The position numbers were made by a program, and so were the translations under genes. Shown in pieces: positions 42,592 to 56,449 of a stretch of 64,000 bases of DNA (position 1 is its first letter; each line of letters opens with the position of its first letter). The notes below the pieces were generated by a model. It made no database searches and had not been told where the DNA came from. It saw nothing but the letters and a program-made list of their open reading frames with translations. The stretch is from Planctomycetota bacterium (GTDB lineage Bacteria; Planctomycetota; UBA8742; UBA2392), in contig JABTUE010000001.1 of NCBI GenBank assembly GCA_015075515.1, forward strand, positions 620,001 through 684,000, written 5' to 3'.

Positions 42592-44451
42592 ATGCTTTCC
42601 GGCGAAACCGCCTATGTGTTCCGGCACGCGCTGCTGCGCGACGCGGCCTATCAGCTCCAACCGTTGACGCTGCGTGCGGCGCTGCACCGCGCGGCGGCCG
42701 ACGTAATGGAACAGGCGTTCGGCCCGGGCGACGACAGACTCGCGCCGGTGGCGCACGAACTGGCCGATCACCTGGCGCTGGCAATCCAGGGTATGCCTGA
42801 CGCGGCGGCGGATCTGGGCCGGCGCGAGCTGCGCTATCTGCGGCTGGCCGCGCGGTATGCCCACAAACAGACGGATTTCGTCACCGCCGAGGCGTTCTGG
42901 CGCCGGGCGCTGGGCCGCGGGGAATCAGCCGACGACGAACTGGAAACGCGACTGGATCTTTCGGGTGTCCTGCACGAGCTGGGCCGCGGTCGCCAGAGCG
43001 ACGAAATGCTGCAATCGGCCCTTGAGCTTGAGCCCCGCGCCCATCTGCCGGCGTTGCGCGCCCGTGCCCTGTTGCAGGCAGCGGCTCGGCCGGGCGCCAC
43101 CGACGCCAGCGGACTTGACCGCGCCCTTGAATTGGCGCGCGAATCCGGCGACGCGGTGCTGATCGGCGGCATTCTCTACCTTCAGGGTGACCGGCTGGCC
43201 ACCGCCGCCAATACCGACCAGGCATTAGCCCGGCTGGACCAGGCCATGGCGGCCTACGCGTCAGCCGGCAACCGCACCGGACAGGCCCGCGTTCTGGCTT
43301 CGCGCGCACGGGTGTTTGCGTATGCGCTGAAGCAGCCCGATCAGGCGGCGGAACTTCTGCAACAGGCTGTGGCACTGGCCGAAGGTGCCAGCGACCGCGT
43401 TGCCGCGGCCGAAATGAGCCTGAACCTGGGGGTTCACCACGCCAACTTTGGACAATCCGGACTGGCCGAGCCTGCCTACCGGCGCGCGTTGGAGCTGTTG
43501 GCCGGAACCGGCGCGCATTTCCTGGCCATGCGCGCCCAAACAAACCTGGGGATGATCTATCTGTTCATGCTCGACCGCGTGCGCGACGCCGGCGCGATCT
43601 GGGCCCAGTCGCTGGAACTGGTACGCGAGCACGGCCGCGAAACGGATATTGTGACCGGCTTGAATAATCTGGGCCGCTGGATGTGCAGCGTGGGCCGCTG
43701 GGCTGAAGCCGAAACGCTGCTGCGCGAAAGCCTGACACGCTGCGATAAATCGGGCTGGCCCGCGGAACGTGAGGCCGACTGGATAATCGCCCGCACCTAT
43801 CTGGCGATAGCCCTGCACGAGCAGGGCCGTCTTGATGAGGCGCTGCCGCTGCTGCAGGACGCCGTGCCGCGTGTGGCCTCGTGGAACCACCAGAACGCCT
43901 GGCTGCTGGGACGCGAGTACGCGTGGCTGCTGTTCCGGCTGGCGCAACTGGAACGGGCACGCACAGCCATGAACCAGGTCCTGGCGCACATGCGTCAGGG
44001 CTACAACTATGACAACCGGTTCGTAGCCGCAGGCGTGGATGCGGCCATGCACCAGCTTTGCGGTGACGATGCCGCGGCCCGCGCCGCGATTGAGCCCTGG
44101 CACGCCCTGACGGGCCGCTGGCGTGTTCACGCGTGGCTGCTGCCGAACCTGCGGCTGTTGGCGGCCAGCGGGGGTGAGGGCGCCGGGCTTGCCCGCGGCC
44201 TGGTGCTTGAGATGCAACAGCTTGCGGCGCGTGGTGACAGTATGGAACTAGCCACCACGCGCCGGGCGCTGGAAACAGCACAACGCCTGGGCGACGACAT
44301 TGCCAGTTCGGCGCCGCGCACCTGGCGCGGCCATTTTGCCGACGAACTGCCTGCGCCGTGCCGGCGGGCACTGCTGGCACGACTGACGCCGCAGCAGGCA
44401 GCGGATTTCCGCGTTACGCGTCCCGCCGCCTGGGCGGCCTGGAGCGTCTGA
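42592..44451 (+). CDS. TPR protein starting with an ATPase-adjoining segment
   Basis: A 619-residue soluble protein. Its first 60 residues (YVFRHALLRDAAYQLQPLTL to LAPVAHELADHL) match the segment that in large cyclase- or kinase-linked STAND ATPases follows the nucleotide-binding domain. No Walker motifs precede it. The rest is TPR-like (AEAFWRRALGRG, AEPAYRRALELLAGT, and more to about residue 560). So it looks like the sensor half of a signalling ATPase that has lost, or never had, its motor half. The ATG at 42592 is the sensible start; upstream sequence is antisense to the neighbouring gene. No partner is adjacent. Confidence 0.72.
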   Translation: MLSGETAYVFRHALLRDAAYQLQPLTLRAALHRAAADVMEQAFGPGDDRLAPVAHELADHLALAIQGMPDAAADLGRRELRYLRLAARYAHKQTDFVTAEAFWRRALGRGESADDELETRLDLSGVLHELGRGRQSDEMLQSALELEPRAHLPALRARALLQAAARPGATDASGLDRALELARESGDAVLIGGILYLQGDRLATAANTDQALARLDQAMAAYASAGNRTGQARVLASRARVFAYALKQPDQAAELLQQAVALAEGASDRVAAAEMSLNLGVHHANFGQSGLAEPAYRRALELLAGTGAHFLAMRAQTNLGMIYLFMLDRVRDAGAIWAQSLELVREHGRETDIVTGLNNLGRWMCSVGRWAEAETLLRESLTRCDKSGWPAEREADWIIARTYLAIALHEQGRLDEALPLLQDAVPRVASWNHQNAWLLGREYAWLLFRLAQLERARTAMNQVLAHMRQGYNYDNRFVAAGVDAAMHQLCGDDAAARAAIEPWHALTGRWRVHAWLLPNLRLLAASGGEGAGLARGLVLEMQQLAARGDSMELATTRRALETAQRLGDDIASSAPRTWRGHFADELPAPCRRALLARLTPQQAADFRVTRPAAWAAWSV

Positions 44452-46211
44452 TCGGCCGGTTGTTTCCGTTTGTGAACTGCCCCGAATCCCACCCGCGCTC
44501 CCTGCGCTGGACAACTGCTACCGCCGCTTGTGGAGTCTTGGTGTGAACGCCACGGGCAACCCCGAGTCTGTTCTGGCCGGCGTGTCGCGCCGGTTCTGGC
44601 GCGGCCCGGCCTTGCGTGACCTGGCGTTCCTGGCGGCGGTGGTGGTAATGGTACTTTGGCCGCTGGCGGCAACGGATTGGTGGGACAGCCACGAAGGCGT
44701 GCGTTACCTGCTGCGGCTGGACGCACTGCAGCAAAACGTAATCGCCCAAGGCACTCACCCGCGCTGGATTCCTGAATGCGCGGCCGGGCGCGGCATACCC
44801 TACTTCACCTATTACGCACCGGGGTTCGCGTACCTGTGCCTGCCGTTTGTCCCGCTGGGCCAAACGGCGGCCGTCAAGTGCGGCATTGTGCTGGTGACGC
44901 TGGCAGGCGCGCTGGCAGCCTTTGCACTGGGGGCGCGCTGGGGCGGGCGCGCCGGCGGGCATCTGGCGGCCTTGCTGGCGGTGGCCAGCCCGTACCCGAT
45001 CTTCAACCTTTACATGCGCGGCGACCTGGCCGAGTACGCGGCCAACCACCTGGCCGTGGGCGTGCTGTGGCTGGTGTGGCGCGTAGCCACCGGGCGCGGC
45101 GGCCTGCGCGCCGCTCTGGGCGCGGGGCTGCTGCACGGCCTGATGATCACGCAGCACAACATCTCTGCGCTGCTGTTTACGGGGACAATCGTGGTGTTCG
45201 GCGCGGGCATGGGCGTGGTCGAGCACGCGCGGGGGCGCGCGTGGGCGCTGCTGGCACTGGTGCCGCTCACGGGCGTAATGGTCTCAGCCTGGTTCTGGGC
45301 GCCGTCGCTGCTGCAGCTTTCGCTGGTGAGCATGGCCGGTATCACCACCGGAACCTACGAGCCCGCAGGCAACCTTTCGGCCGACCCGCAGTGGGCCTGG
45401 CGGATAACACGCTCAGCCCCGGTACTGGGGCCGTTGCTGACAGGAGCAGTTCTGGCCGTTTTCGCGGGGGCTGTGGCAGGCCGCATCCACCGCGCGCGCG
45501 GCCTGTTTCTGGCCGGAGGCATCGCCGCACTGCTGCTGCTGACACAGCCGGTTTCCGCCTGGTTCTGGCGCCATGTGCCGCTGGTCGAGTATGTGCAGTT
45601 CCCGTGGCGGCTGATGGGCCCTGCCACCGTAATGGCCGCGCTGGCAGCAGCGCACCTGCCACGGCTGGCGCCACGCGGCCCGTGGAGATGTGCGGCGGGG
45701 TTGGCTCCGGCGGCGCTGGCGTTGGCTACGGCGCTTGGTCTGGCGGTGTCTTTCCGCAACATCCCGCCGGACACGTTCCCGGTCGAGGCACGGCGCATCA
45801 GCTACTGGATGACCGAGCCCTGGCCCGGCAACCAGTATCATGAGCCGATGACCGCCGGCGAGTTTGCGCCGATTACCGCCGACCCTTACCAATGGCCCGC
45901 GTTTGCCGGTCGCATGGCAATGGCCCAAGATGCCGGGGGGCCGGTTGTGCTGCATGCCGCCCGGCGCGGCGCAGAATTGGCCGCCAGCCTGGACGGGCGG
46001 GCCGGGGCTGTGATGCTGGCACAGTTCTGGCACCCCACCTGGCGCGCCAGCGTGGACGGCGCGCCGATACACTGCCAGGCCGGACCCGGCGGGTGTGTGA
46101 GTGTGTCCGTTCCCGAGAGAGGTCGCGAGCTGCGCCTGTGGCCGGTGCGCACGAACCTGGAAACAGCGGCAGAATCAGTTTCCGCGCTGGCAGTGGCGGT
46201 GATTGTCGTGT

Positions 46212-49898
<3,687 letters not shown>

Positions 49899-49947
49899 GG
49901 GCGCAGCATAGCACAGGCCGGGCAATCGGGTACTTGGCGGGGGGGGG

Positions 49948-50289
49948 TCAGCGCCCGTTTACCGGCGCGGGGCGCCAGGCACCGTAACGGCTGCCGTCGG
50001 GGGCGGCGCCATCGGGCACGGGTTCAAGTTTCGGCGCCTCGCCATAACGCAGCGGCGGGGCGGGCTCGGGCTGGACGACTTCGCACTTCAGCACCAGAGG
50101 CCGGGGGCGCGGTGCCGTCTGGCGATACGGCGCCTGCGCGGCCAGCACAACCACGCCCAGTGCCCAGGCCAGACACAGAACGTACAGCACGACAAAGCCC
50201 GGCACACGGCGGGGCGGGGGCGGAGATGCCACGGGCCGCCGGCACCAGGTGTCGTAGGGCGGGTAACCATAGGGCACGGGCGCGCGCAT
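49948..50289 (-). CDS. Small single-span membrane protein
   Basis: A 113-residue protein with one membrane helix ([18 protein letters not shown], about residues 35-52) between a short Pro/Arg-rich cytoplasmic start and a Pro-rich periplasmic tail ([18 protein letters not shown]). No family is recognised. It lies between metH and the FtsX-type permease on the same strand. A run of nine G (49939-49947) directly follows its stop. Confidence 0.55.
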   Translation of the reverse strand: MRAPVPYGYPPYDTWCRRPVASPPPPRRVPGFVVLYVLCLAWALGVVVLAAQAPYRQTAPRPRPLVLKCEVVQPEPAPPLRYGEAPKLEPVPDGAAPDGSRYGAWRPAPVNGR

Positions 50290-50328
50290 GACGCCAGTAT
50301 AACCCCGGCGCCAGTGTTTCGGGTGCGA

Positions 50329-53300
50329 CTATTCGTAGTGCAGGGCTTCGACAGGATCCTTGCGGGCCGCCAACTGGGCCGGAAGGATGCCGCAGCCGAA
50401 GCTGAACAGCACCACCGGCGCGGCAATATCCAGGGCCAGGCGCACCAGTGCCGTGCCCTTGACGCTGGGAATGTACGTCAGGAAATACACATCCGGCGGG
50501 AACAGCCGGGTGCCCGTCCACTGGTCAATGAAATCCTCAATCTCGTTGAGGTACTCGCTTAGCGTAATGCCCGCCAACGCCCCCAAAATTGCCCCGAACA
50601 GCCCGATGAACAGCGCGTTGAACATGAACACGCTGCGGATGCCCCAGGGCGAAAAGCCCAGTGCCTTGAGAATACCGATGTCCTTCTGTTTTTCGTTCAC
50701 AAGCTGAAACACCAGAATCAGGATCAGTACACCGGCCAGCACGATGATGAAGCTGACAATCAGGCCCAGAATCATTTTCTCGCGCTCCACGGCCTCCAGC
50801 AGACTGCGCTTTTCGTCTTCCCACAGCGTTACTCCCGAGGCCAGCGCGCCCTGCCGGAACAGGGCTTCCTGGATTGACCGCTTGAGACTGTCGGCCGCCG
50901 CCGCGCCTTCATACACGCTGTAATCGCGCAGCCGGGCGCCCACGTAGTAGCGGGCCTGGCTGTCGGCCAGCACACCCGTCAGCACGTCAAAGTCGCAATA
51001 CATGCGCCCCAGGTTGTCCTCGAACAGCCCGCTGCGGAACAACGCCGTAATGCGGAACTTGATCTGCGTGGCTTTGCTGTCGGGGCGGCCGTTGACGAAA
51101 TACACGCGCGGGATGGTGACTTCCACGACGTCGCCAACATTGACACCGCCCAGAATCGCGCTTTCGGCCAGGGCATCACCCAGAATCAGGCCCGGCTCGG
51201 CACCCTGATCCGCCAGGCCGTCGCCGGGGCGGCGCCCGGACTCCAGCGCCCGGGCACGATAGACAGCCACGGTATCATCGGGGCGCATGGTGGCGCGCAG
51301 CGGCAGAACCTCGCGGTAAGCTTCCATGCGGCGCCGGGCGTACTCTGCACCCGAATCAAACTGCTCCACAGCAAAAGTCAGCGGCACCGGCCGACGGTCG
51401 CGCAGCGCCTCGGTCAGCACCAGACCGGCCTCAGGTTTTGGCACCAGCGCCGCGAGCTGCCGCAGCGCTCCCCGTGAACCCCAACCTTCGGCAGAGGCCC
51501 TGGCGGCAGCCTGGTCAAAGGTCGCGGCATAGGCAGACAGCATGTCGGCCAGCGCCTGCTGGCGCGCGCCATCACTGGGGGCATCTTCGCCCGCGGCCTT
51601 GTCGGCGGCAGCGGTCACGGCATTGATTCGCTCCAGCAGACGCGCCAGCGCCGCCGTTTCCTCGGGGACACGCGGCGGAGTCGCGGCGTCGTCCATGAAC
51701 GCTTTCAGTTCCGGCGCGATGTGCTCATAGTTGCGGCGGATCGCGCGATCCACCTGGCTGATCGCCGTAAGGTAGTCGTTGCGGATGATGCGACAGCCGG
51801 TGCGGGCGGCGCGCAGCGCGGGTTCGGCGGGCTCAGGGCCGGCCAGGTGGCGCTCGATCACGGCGCTGACGGCGGCGTGGCAGCGATTCAGGATCGCGCG
51901 CAGCACGTCCAGGTCGTCGCTGCGCTGGGCATCCTTGTGGGCCTGGCGCAGAATGCGGTACAGTTCCTGGCCGGGGCTGTAGGCGGCAAAGCGCACGCGG
52001 TCAAAGTTGGCCCAGCGCACGTTGCCGGCGCCGGTGACCAGGTCGCGCGCCTGCAACGTGCGCTTCATGTCGGCGGGCAGGCGCCCCATCTGGCGACCAT
52101 CGGGCGTGTACATGAAGGCCGGCTCGCGCACACCCAGCTCTTCCAGGCTTTGTTCGGTCTCCCAGCCCAGCGTCGCGCCCAGCAGATTGACAATCGGCTT
52201 GAGCACATGCTGGTCCTTGAACACATGCACTTCGGCCGCGGCGACGTACCGGCCCAGATTGGCAATCTCGTTTTCGCGCGCTGGGTCCACGCCGACAATG
52301 TCGGCCAGCGAAAGCTCCCGTGAGCCGGTGCGCGGGGTGATGAACGTTTTGGTGCCCACACGCCACGAAACGCCCTCGATGTCATTGCGGCCATCCGGCG
52401 CGCGGTGGGTGGCCAGGGCTGCCGCGGCGCGGTCAAACTGTTCCTGAAGCCGACGGCGGAACACCGGGCCGTACCAGGCGCGACGGGCCGCGTCTTCGGC
52501 CATGGCCGGATCGGGCACGCGTTCCAGGTAAAACTCGCGCGGCGACACCACACGCTGGCCGTCGCGCAGCAGCTCGCGGTCGGATCCGCGCAGCCCCTTA
52601 CCGGTGCGCAGCGCCTCGATCAGCGCCTGCTCGCGCGGGTTCGCCGGGCGCGGGGCCGCGTCGGGCTCTTCGTCGGCGGGCTGCATGGCGCCACGCGGCA
52701 CGAAGTCCGGCAGGCCGTCGCCATCAGACCCCCGCGCGCGAAAACGCGCCAGCGCCGCGACCAGCGCCTCGTTCCACGGGCCGGCCAGTTCGGGGTTCTG
52801 TTCCAGCAGACCCACGTAATGCTGCCACTGGGCCTGCTCAAAATCACTGTCGTCACCGGCGTTCTGGATGCGTTCGCCATCAAAGCGCACCAGTACATGC
52901 GACAGGCTGCCCCGTACTTCCTCTTTGAAGTTGGTCTGAAAGCCCGTCATCACGCTGTTGACCAGAATCAGCACCGTGACACCGGCGCCGATGCCCACCA
53001 CAGACAGCAGGCTGATCACGCGTTTGCGCAGATAGCGCAGGCTGACAAACGTGCCCGCGCCACTGTTGAAGTAATGCACCAGTGCCCGCGCCAAAAAATA
53101 GTCCACGGCCAGGTAAAACTGGGCCTTGATCGCCATCCAGCCCAACGCAAGCCCCGGCCCCCCACCCGCCGCCGCGTAGCCCGCGACAATCGGAAGCGCC
53201 ACGTTGGCCCCGGCCAGAGCCGCCAGGATCAGCGCCGCGTCCCAGACCCGCCGGTGGTCCGCCCCGCGCGCCTGAATCGCGCTTACCAGACCCGCCCCGG

Positions 53301-53547
53301 CGGCCATCAGCGGCAGCGCCGGCAGGCCCGCCAGCCCCAGCAGCACCCGGCGCGCACGCGCCGGCGCCAACCGGTATAGCGCGGCCTGGCACAGCGGGAT
53401 CGCCAGCGCCAGCAGCAGAATTGCCACTCCGGCACCCTGGCTGGGGGCGCGCGCGACATCGGCGCGCAGGTTCTCGACCTGCCACGCGCCCAGCGCCAGC
53501 GCCAGCGCCAGAAACAGCAGAAATGCGAGGGCTCGAACGGCAATCAT
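50329..53547 (-). CDS. FtsX/LolC-type ABC permease with large periplasmic insert
   Basis: A 1072-residue inner-membrane permease. The N-terminus adds about four hydrophobic segments (to about residue 150). The conserved LolC/FtsX start follows (FVSLRYLRKRVISLLSVVGIGAGVTVLILVNSVMTGF), then an unusually long periplasmic region (about residues 210-850). The C-terminal FtsX core (MILGLIVSFIIVLAGVLILILV, EKQKDIGILKALGFSPWGIRSVFM) ends the protein. Such permeases move lipoproteins or other envelope substrates with an ATPase. No ATPase gene is adjacent. Typical LolC is about 400 residues, so this is an enlarged form. Confidence 0.82.
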   Translation of the reverse strand: MIAVRALAFLLFLALALALGAWQVENLRADVARAPSQGAGVAILLLALAIPLCQAALYRLAPARARRVLLGLAGLPALPLMAAGAGLVSAIQARGADHRRVWDAALILAALAGANVALPIVAGYAAAGGGPGLALGWMAIKAQFYLAVDYFLARALVHYFNSGAGTFVSLRYLRKRVISLLSVVGIGAGVTVLILVNSVMTGFQTNFKEEVRGSLSHVLVRFDGERIQNAGDDSDFEQAQWQHYVGLLEQNPELAGPWNEALVAALARFRARGSDGDGLPDFVPRGAMQPADEEPDAAPRPANPREQALIEALRTGKGLRGSDRELLRDGQRVVSPREFYLERVPDPAMAEDAARRAWYGPVFRRRLQEQFDRAAAALATHRAPDGRNDIEGVSWRVGTKTFITPRTGSRELSLADIVGVDPARENEIANLGRYVAAAEVHVFKDQHVLKPIVNLLGATLGWETEQSLEELGVREPAFMYTPDGRQMGRLPADMKRTLQARDLVTGAGNVRWANFDRVRFAAYSPGQELYRILRQAHKDAQRSDDLDVLRAILNRCHAAVSAVIERHLAGPEPAEPALRAARTGCRIIRNDYLTAISQVDRAIRRNYEHIAPELKAFMDDAATPPRVPEETAALARLLERINAVTAAADKAAGEDAPSDGARQQALADMLSAYAATFDQAAARASAEGWGSRGALRQLAALVPKPEAGLVLTEALRDRRPVPLTFAVEQFDSGAEYARRRMEAYREVLPLRATMRPDDTVAVYRARALESGRRPGDGLADQGAEPGLILGDALAESAILGGVNVGDVVEVTIPRVYFVNGRPDSKATQIKFRITALFRSGLFEDNLGRMYCDFDVLTGVLADSQARYYVGARLRDYSVYEGAAAADSLKRSIQEALFRQGALASGVTLWEDEKRSLLEAVEREKMILGLIVSFIIVLAGVLILILVFQLVNEKQKDIGILKALGFSPWGIRSVFMFNALFIGLFGAILGALAGITLSEYLNEIEDFIDQWTGTRLFPPDVYFLTYIPSVKGTALVRLALDIAAPVVLFSFGCGILPAQLAARKDPVEALHYE

Positions 53548-53638
53548 CGCGCGGCCTGCCTGCGGTGCACCCGGGGTATTCCACTGTGATACGCACGGGC
53601 GCGACCAAAGGCCATAGTGCGGCCGCGCGCCAAAGCGC

Positions 53639-55360
53639 CTACTTCACGATCTCGTACAGACTCCATTCGCCGTCGTCCGCCCGCGCGCAAAGCCGCAGCC
53701 GCCCCGCCAGGGCATCCTCACGCAGCCGCTCATAGGCATAGCCGCTGCTGCTGCGCCGAAACAGGATGTAGTCGGCCCCGAACTCGTCGCGGATCGGCTC
53801 GATCATCTCGCGCCGCCGCCCGCGGCAGAGATCCATCCAAAGCTCATAGCGCCGGCGGTCTTTGGCCAGCATGAACGTGGGGTCCAGGCCAATCAGGTAG
53901 TCGCACTCGCTGGCATAAAAAATCAGCTTGGTGAAGTCGTCCCAGCGGCAGTGCCACACCACCTTGCCGTGTGCCTGGGGGTTTTCATGCAGCCAGCGCG
54001 CCGCGCCCTCCACCACGCCGCGGTCGGTGCTGCGGTAGTTGATGGCCGCGCCTACCCACAACACGCCCGTGGCCACCAGGCCGACCGCCGCCGCACCCAG
54101 CGGCAAGGCGCGCGAAAACACCGGCCGCGACTGCCGCCACTGCGCGTACCCCGGCCCGGACAAAAGTTCGTGGATCCACAGACCGCAGGCCAGCACCGAA
54201 AACGGCGCCGCGTATTCCAGAAAACGCTGGTTTGTCAGGTACGCAAACAGCCACACCACGGCGATCATGCCCGTCAGCAGCGCGTTACGACTGGGCTTCT
54301 GGCCGACCATGGCACTGAGCAGCGGCAGCATCATCGGCGCCAGCCACAACAGAGGCGTGCTGGTGGCCACAAAGCTGCCCAGCGGCGGCTCAAGCTCGCG
54401 CCCCAGAGCGATCGCCGGCCCATTGGTGAAGTTCGTCTGGTATCCGAAGAACGCCGCAAACCCGTCCAGCACCGGGGCCACGCTGTCGCGATGCGACAGC
54501 GCCAGCACCACCACATTCTGGACCCACCACAACTGCACAAGCTCCCACGAGTGCGGGTGCAGCAGGCACCCCAGCGTGATCCCGCCGGCGATGCAGCCGG
54601 CTTGGGCCAGGTTTGACTTCAGGTCCTGCATGCGCGTGCGGCCGGTCTGTGGCCCCAACACCAGTTCGGCCACCATCCGGGCCACTTGCATACCCAGCAG
54701 CAGGTGGCTGGCCGTGTAACTGAGCGTGAACACCGTGGCGATGATGAACAACGGCAACTTCACCCGCCGCAACAGCAGCGCCCATCCCAGAACCGCCAGC
54801 GCAAGGCTGATCATGTAACTGCGACACATGTTGACCCGGAACACGATGTAACTGCCGCCGGCGACGGTCAGCAGCAGTGTGTACAGCCATGCGTGCCGCA
54901 CACCCAGAAGTCGCAGCGCGCTCCACAACGCCAGGGCAAACAGCGTGGTCAGCACGGCAATGCCCAGTCGCGCCCCGAAAATCAGGCCCTCAATGTCGCC
55001 CGGCCCGTCGGCAAACTGCGCAAACGGCACCAGATACACATGAAACAGATAGTCTTTGTCGCTGAATGCGCCGTTCCAGGTGCTTTCGCGCGTCCAGTGA
55101 AAGTTCACCCCGGCCTGCTGCACCTCGCCGGTGCCGTACAGCCAGCCCATTTTGATGTGATAGTAGGTGTCCGGATCAGGCAGACCCACCGCGTGGGCCT
55201 TCAGCCCGCCGGCGCTGAAATCCGGCGCCGGAACCCACTGGTAGTAAAGCATGCCCGCGAAATACAAAACCCCCACAATCAGCGCCTGCAGCCACGCTTT
55301 CTCCAGAAGCGCGCCGATTGGCGACGGTCCCGCAGCATCGTTGGGCGGCATTTCGGCCAT
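53639..55360 (-). CDS. GT-C superfamily membrane protein (STT3-like motif)
   Basis: A 573-residue membrane protein with about 12 helices and a soluble C-terminal domain. The ATG at 55360 is likeliest, because earlier codons give Arg-rich filler. The first periplasmic loop contains LPDPDTYYHIKMGWLY and NGAFSDKDYLFHVY, Asp-rich motifs like those of STT3/oligosaccharyltransferase and related GT-C enzymes. The periplasmic C-terminal part (WLHENPQAHGKVVWHCRWDD, FILFRRSSSGYAYERL-type) may hold an acceptor site. It may attach sugars to lipids or proteins, but the role is unproven. It is divergent from the tRNA-binding protein gene (185-base gap). Confidence 0.7.
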   Translation of the reverse strand: MAEMPPNDAAGPSPIGALLEKAWLQALIVGVLYFAGMLYYQWVPAPDFSAGGLKAHAVGLPDPDTYYHIKMGWLYGTGEVQQAGVNFHWTRESTWNGAFSDKDYLFHVYLVPFAQFADGPGDIEGLIFGARLGIAVLTTLFALALWSALRLLGVRHAWLYTLLLTVAGGSYIVFRVNMCRSYMISLALAVLGWALLLRRVKLPLFIIATVFTLSYTASHLLLGMQVARMVAELVLGPQTGRTRMQDLKSNLAQAGCIAGGITLGCLLHPHSWELVQLWWVQNVVVLALSHRDSVAPVLDGFAAFFGYQTNFTNGPAIALGRELEPPLGSFVATSTPLLWLAPMMLPLLSAMVGQKPSRNALLTGMIAVVWLFAYLTNQRFLEYAAPFSVLACGLWIHELLSGPGYAQWRQSRPVFSRALPLGAAAVGLVATGVLWVGAAINYRSTDRGVVEGAARWLHENPQAHGKVVWHCRWDDFTKLIFYASECDYLIGLDPTFMLAKDRRRYELWMDLCRGRRREMIEPIRDEFGADYILFRRSSSGYAYERLREDALAGRLRLCARADDGEWSLYEIVK

Positions 55361-55545
55361 GAAGGGCGGGCAGGATAGCAAGGCCGGCACGGTTTTGTCG
55401 GCAAACCGTGGATACCGGCACAAATCCAGACCGGGGCGTGTCTTGGGGCGCGTTGCATTGCCCCGGACGCGAAAAGAAGGTAATGTGGGCCCAATAGAAT
55501 GTGTGCGCGCGTTAAACAAGTGCCTTGTTTGCAACCGGATGCCGC

Positions 55546-55917
55546 ATGAGTGACCCGAACGCACCCGCCGCGCCCGCCCCGATCGCCGAGATCGGCATTG
55601 AAGATTTCGCCAAGGTCGAGTTGCGCACCGCCCGTGTACTGGCCGCCGCGCCGCACCCCGACGCCGACAAACTGCTGGTTCTGACCGTGGACGCCGGCGA
55701 TGGCGGAGGCGCGACCCGCACCATCTGTGCTGGCATCCGCACCTGGTGGGCCCCTGAGGCGATGGTGGGGCGCGACATTGTGATTGTCGCCAACCTGAAG
55801 CCGCGCAAGCTGCGCGGCGTGCTAAGCCAAGGCATGCTGCTGGCTGTCACCGATGGCGACAGTGTCGTGCCGTTGAGCGGAGCCCGGCCCGTAAGCCCCG
55901 GCCTGCGCGTGAGCTAA
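55546..55917 (+). CDS. tRNA-binding-domain protein (CsaA/MetRS C-terminal-like)
   Basis: A 123-residue protein made of a single EMAP/MetRS-beta OB-fold domain. Marks are IGIEDFAKVELRTARVLAA, HPDADKLLVLTVDAG, and VIVANLKPRKLRGVLSQGML with a terminal LLAVTDGD. Free-standing forms resemble CsaA and MetRS C-terminal tails, which bind tRNA. The ATG at 55546 is supported by the domain start. It leads a run of small plus-strand genes (gaps 16 and 3 bases) that precede dnaA. Confidence 0.88.
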   Translation: MSDPNAPAAPAPIAEIGIEDFAKVELRTARVLAAAPHPDADKLLVLTVDAGDGGGATRTICAGIRTWWAPEAMVGRDIVIVANLKPRKLRGVLSQGMLLAVTDGDSVVPLSGARPVSPGLRVS

Positions 55918-55933
55918 ACCCGCAAAGGAAGCC

Positions 55934-56446
55934 ATGCCCGGACACGTTGAAGCCGCCCGCACCCAAGACGCCGTGTACCTGCGAGTCACGGGGCTGGGCA
56001 ATTTCAACAACGCCGGCCCCATGCGCGAATACTGTGAAAAGGCCTTCACCGAAGGCCTGCGCGCCGTGATCGTGGACCTTGGCCCCTGCACCGGCCTTGA
56101 CAGCACTTTTATGGGCACATTGATGGGCTTTCTGGGCTTTGAGGGCGCCGGCGAGCCGGTCTCGGTCTCGGTCATGAACGCAACGCCCGCCACCATGCGC
56201 GCCATGAACAGCCTGGGGCTGCCCAAGATTCTGCACGTGCATGACCAGCCGGTGGCCTTTCCGCAGTGCCGGCTGGAGATGCTGCGCGAAGGCTGGCAAG
56301 ACAAGAGGCGCCGCACCCTGCTGATCCGCGACGCCCACGTGGCCCTGATGCAGCACGACAAAGAAAACGAGGCGCGCTTTGCCCCCTTTGTCGCCGCACT
56401 GGTCAAGGAAGTGCGCGAGCTTGAAGAACAGCAACGCCAGGGCTAG
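55934..56446 (+). CDS. STAS-domain protein (anti-sigma factor antagonist-like)
   Basis: A 170-residue protein with an N-terminal STAS domain (residues about 10-110): VYLRVTGLGNFNNAGPMREY, then VIVDLGPCTGLDSTFMGTL, where the Ser after Asp is the usual phosphorylation site. This suits control by partner-switching. The C-terminal part (about 115-170) is a charged helix that ends ELEEQQRQG. No kinase, phosphatase or sigma factor is adjacent. It starts 17 bases after the tRNA-binding gene. Confidence 0.78.
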   Translation: MPGHVEAARTQDAVYLRVTGLGNFNNAGPMREYCEKAFTEGLRAVIVDLGPCTGLDSTFMGTLMGFLGFEGAGEPVSVSVMNATPATMRAMNSLGLPKILHVHDQPVAFPQCRLEMLREGWQDKRRRTLLIRDAHVALMQHDKENEARFAPFVAALVKEVRELEEQQRQG

Positions 56447-56449
56447 GCC

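Noticed and set aside
49899..49947. A cobalamin riboswitch before metH
   Set aside because: The gap is about 50 bases and has none of the conserved B12-box sequence.
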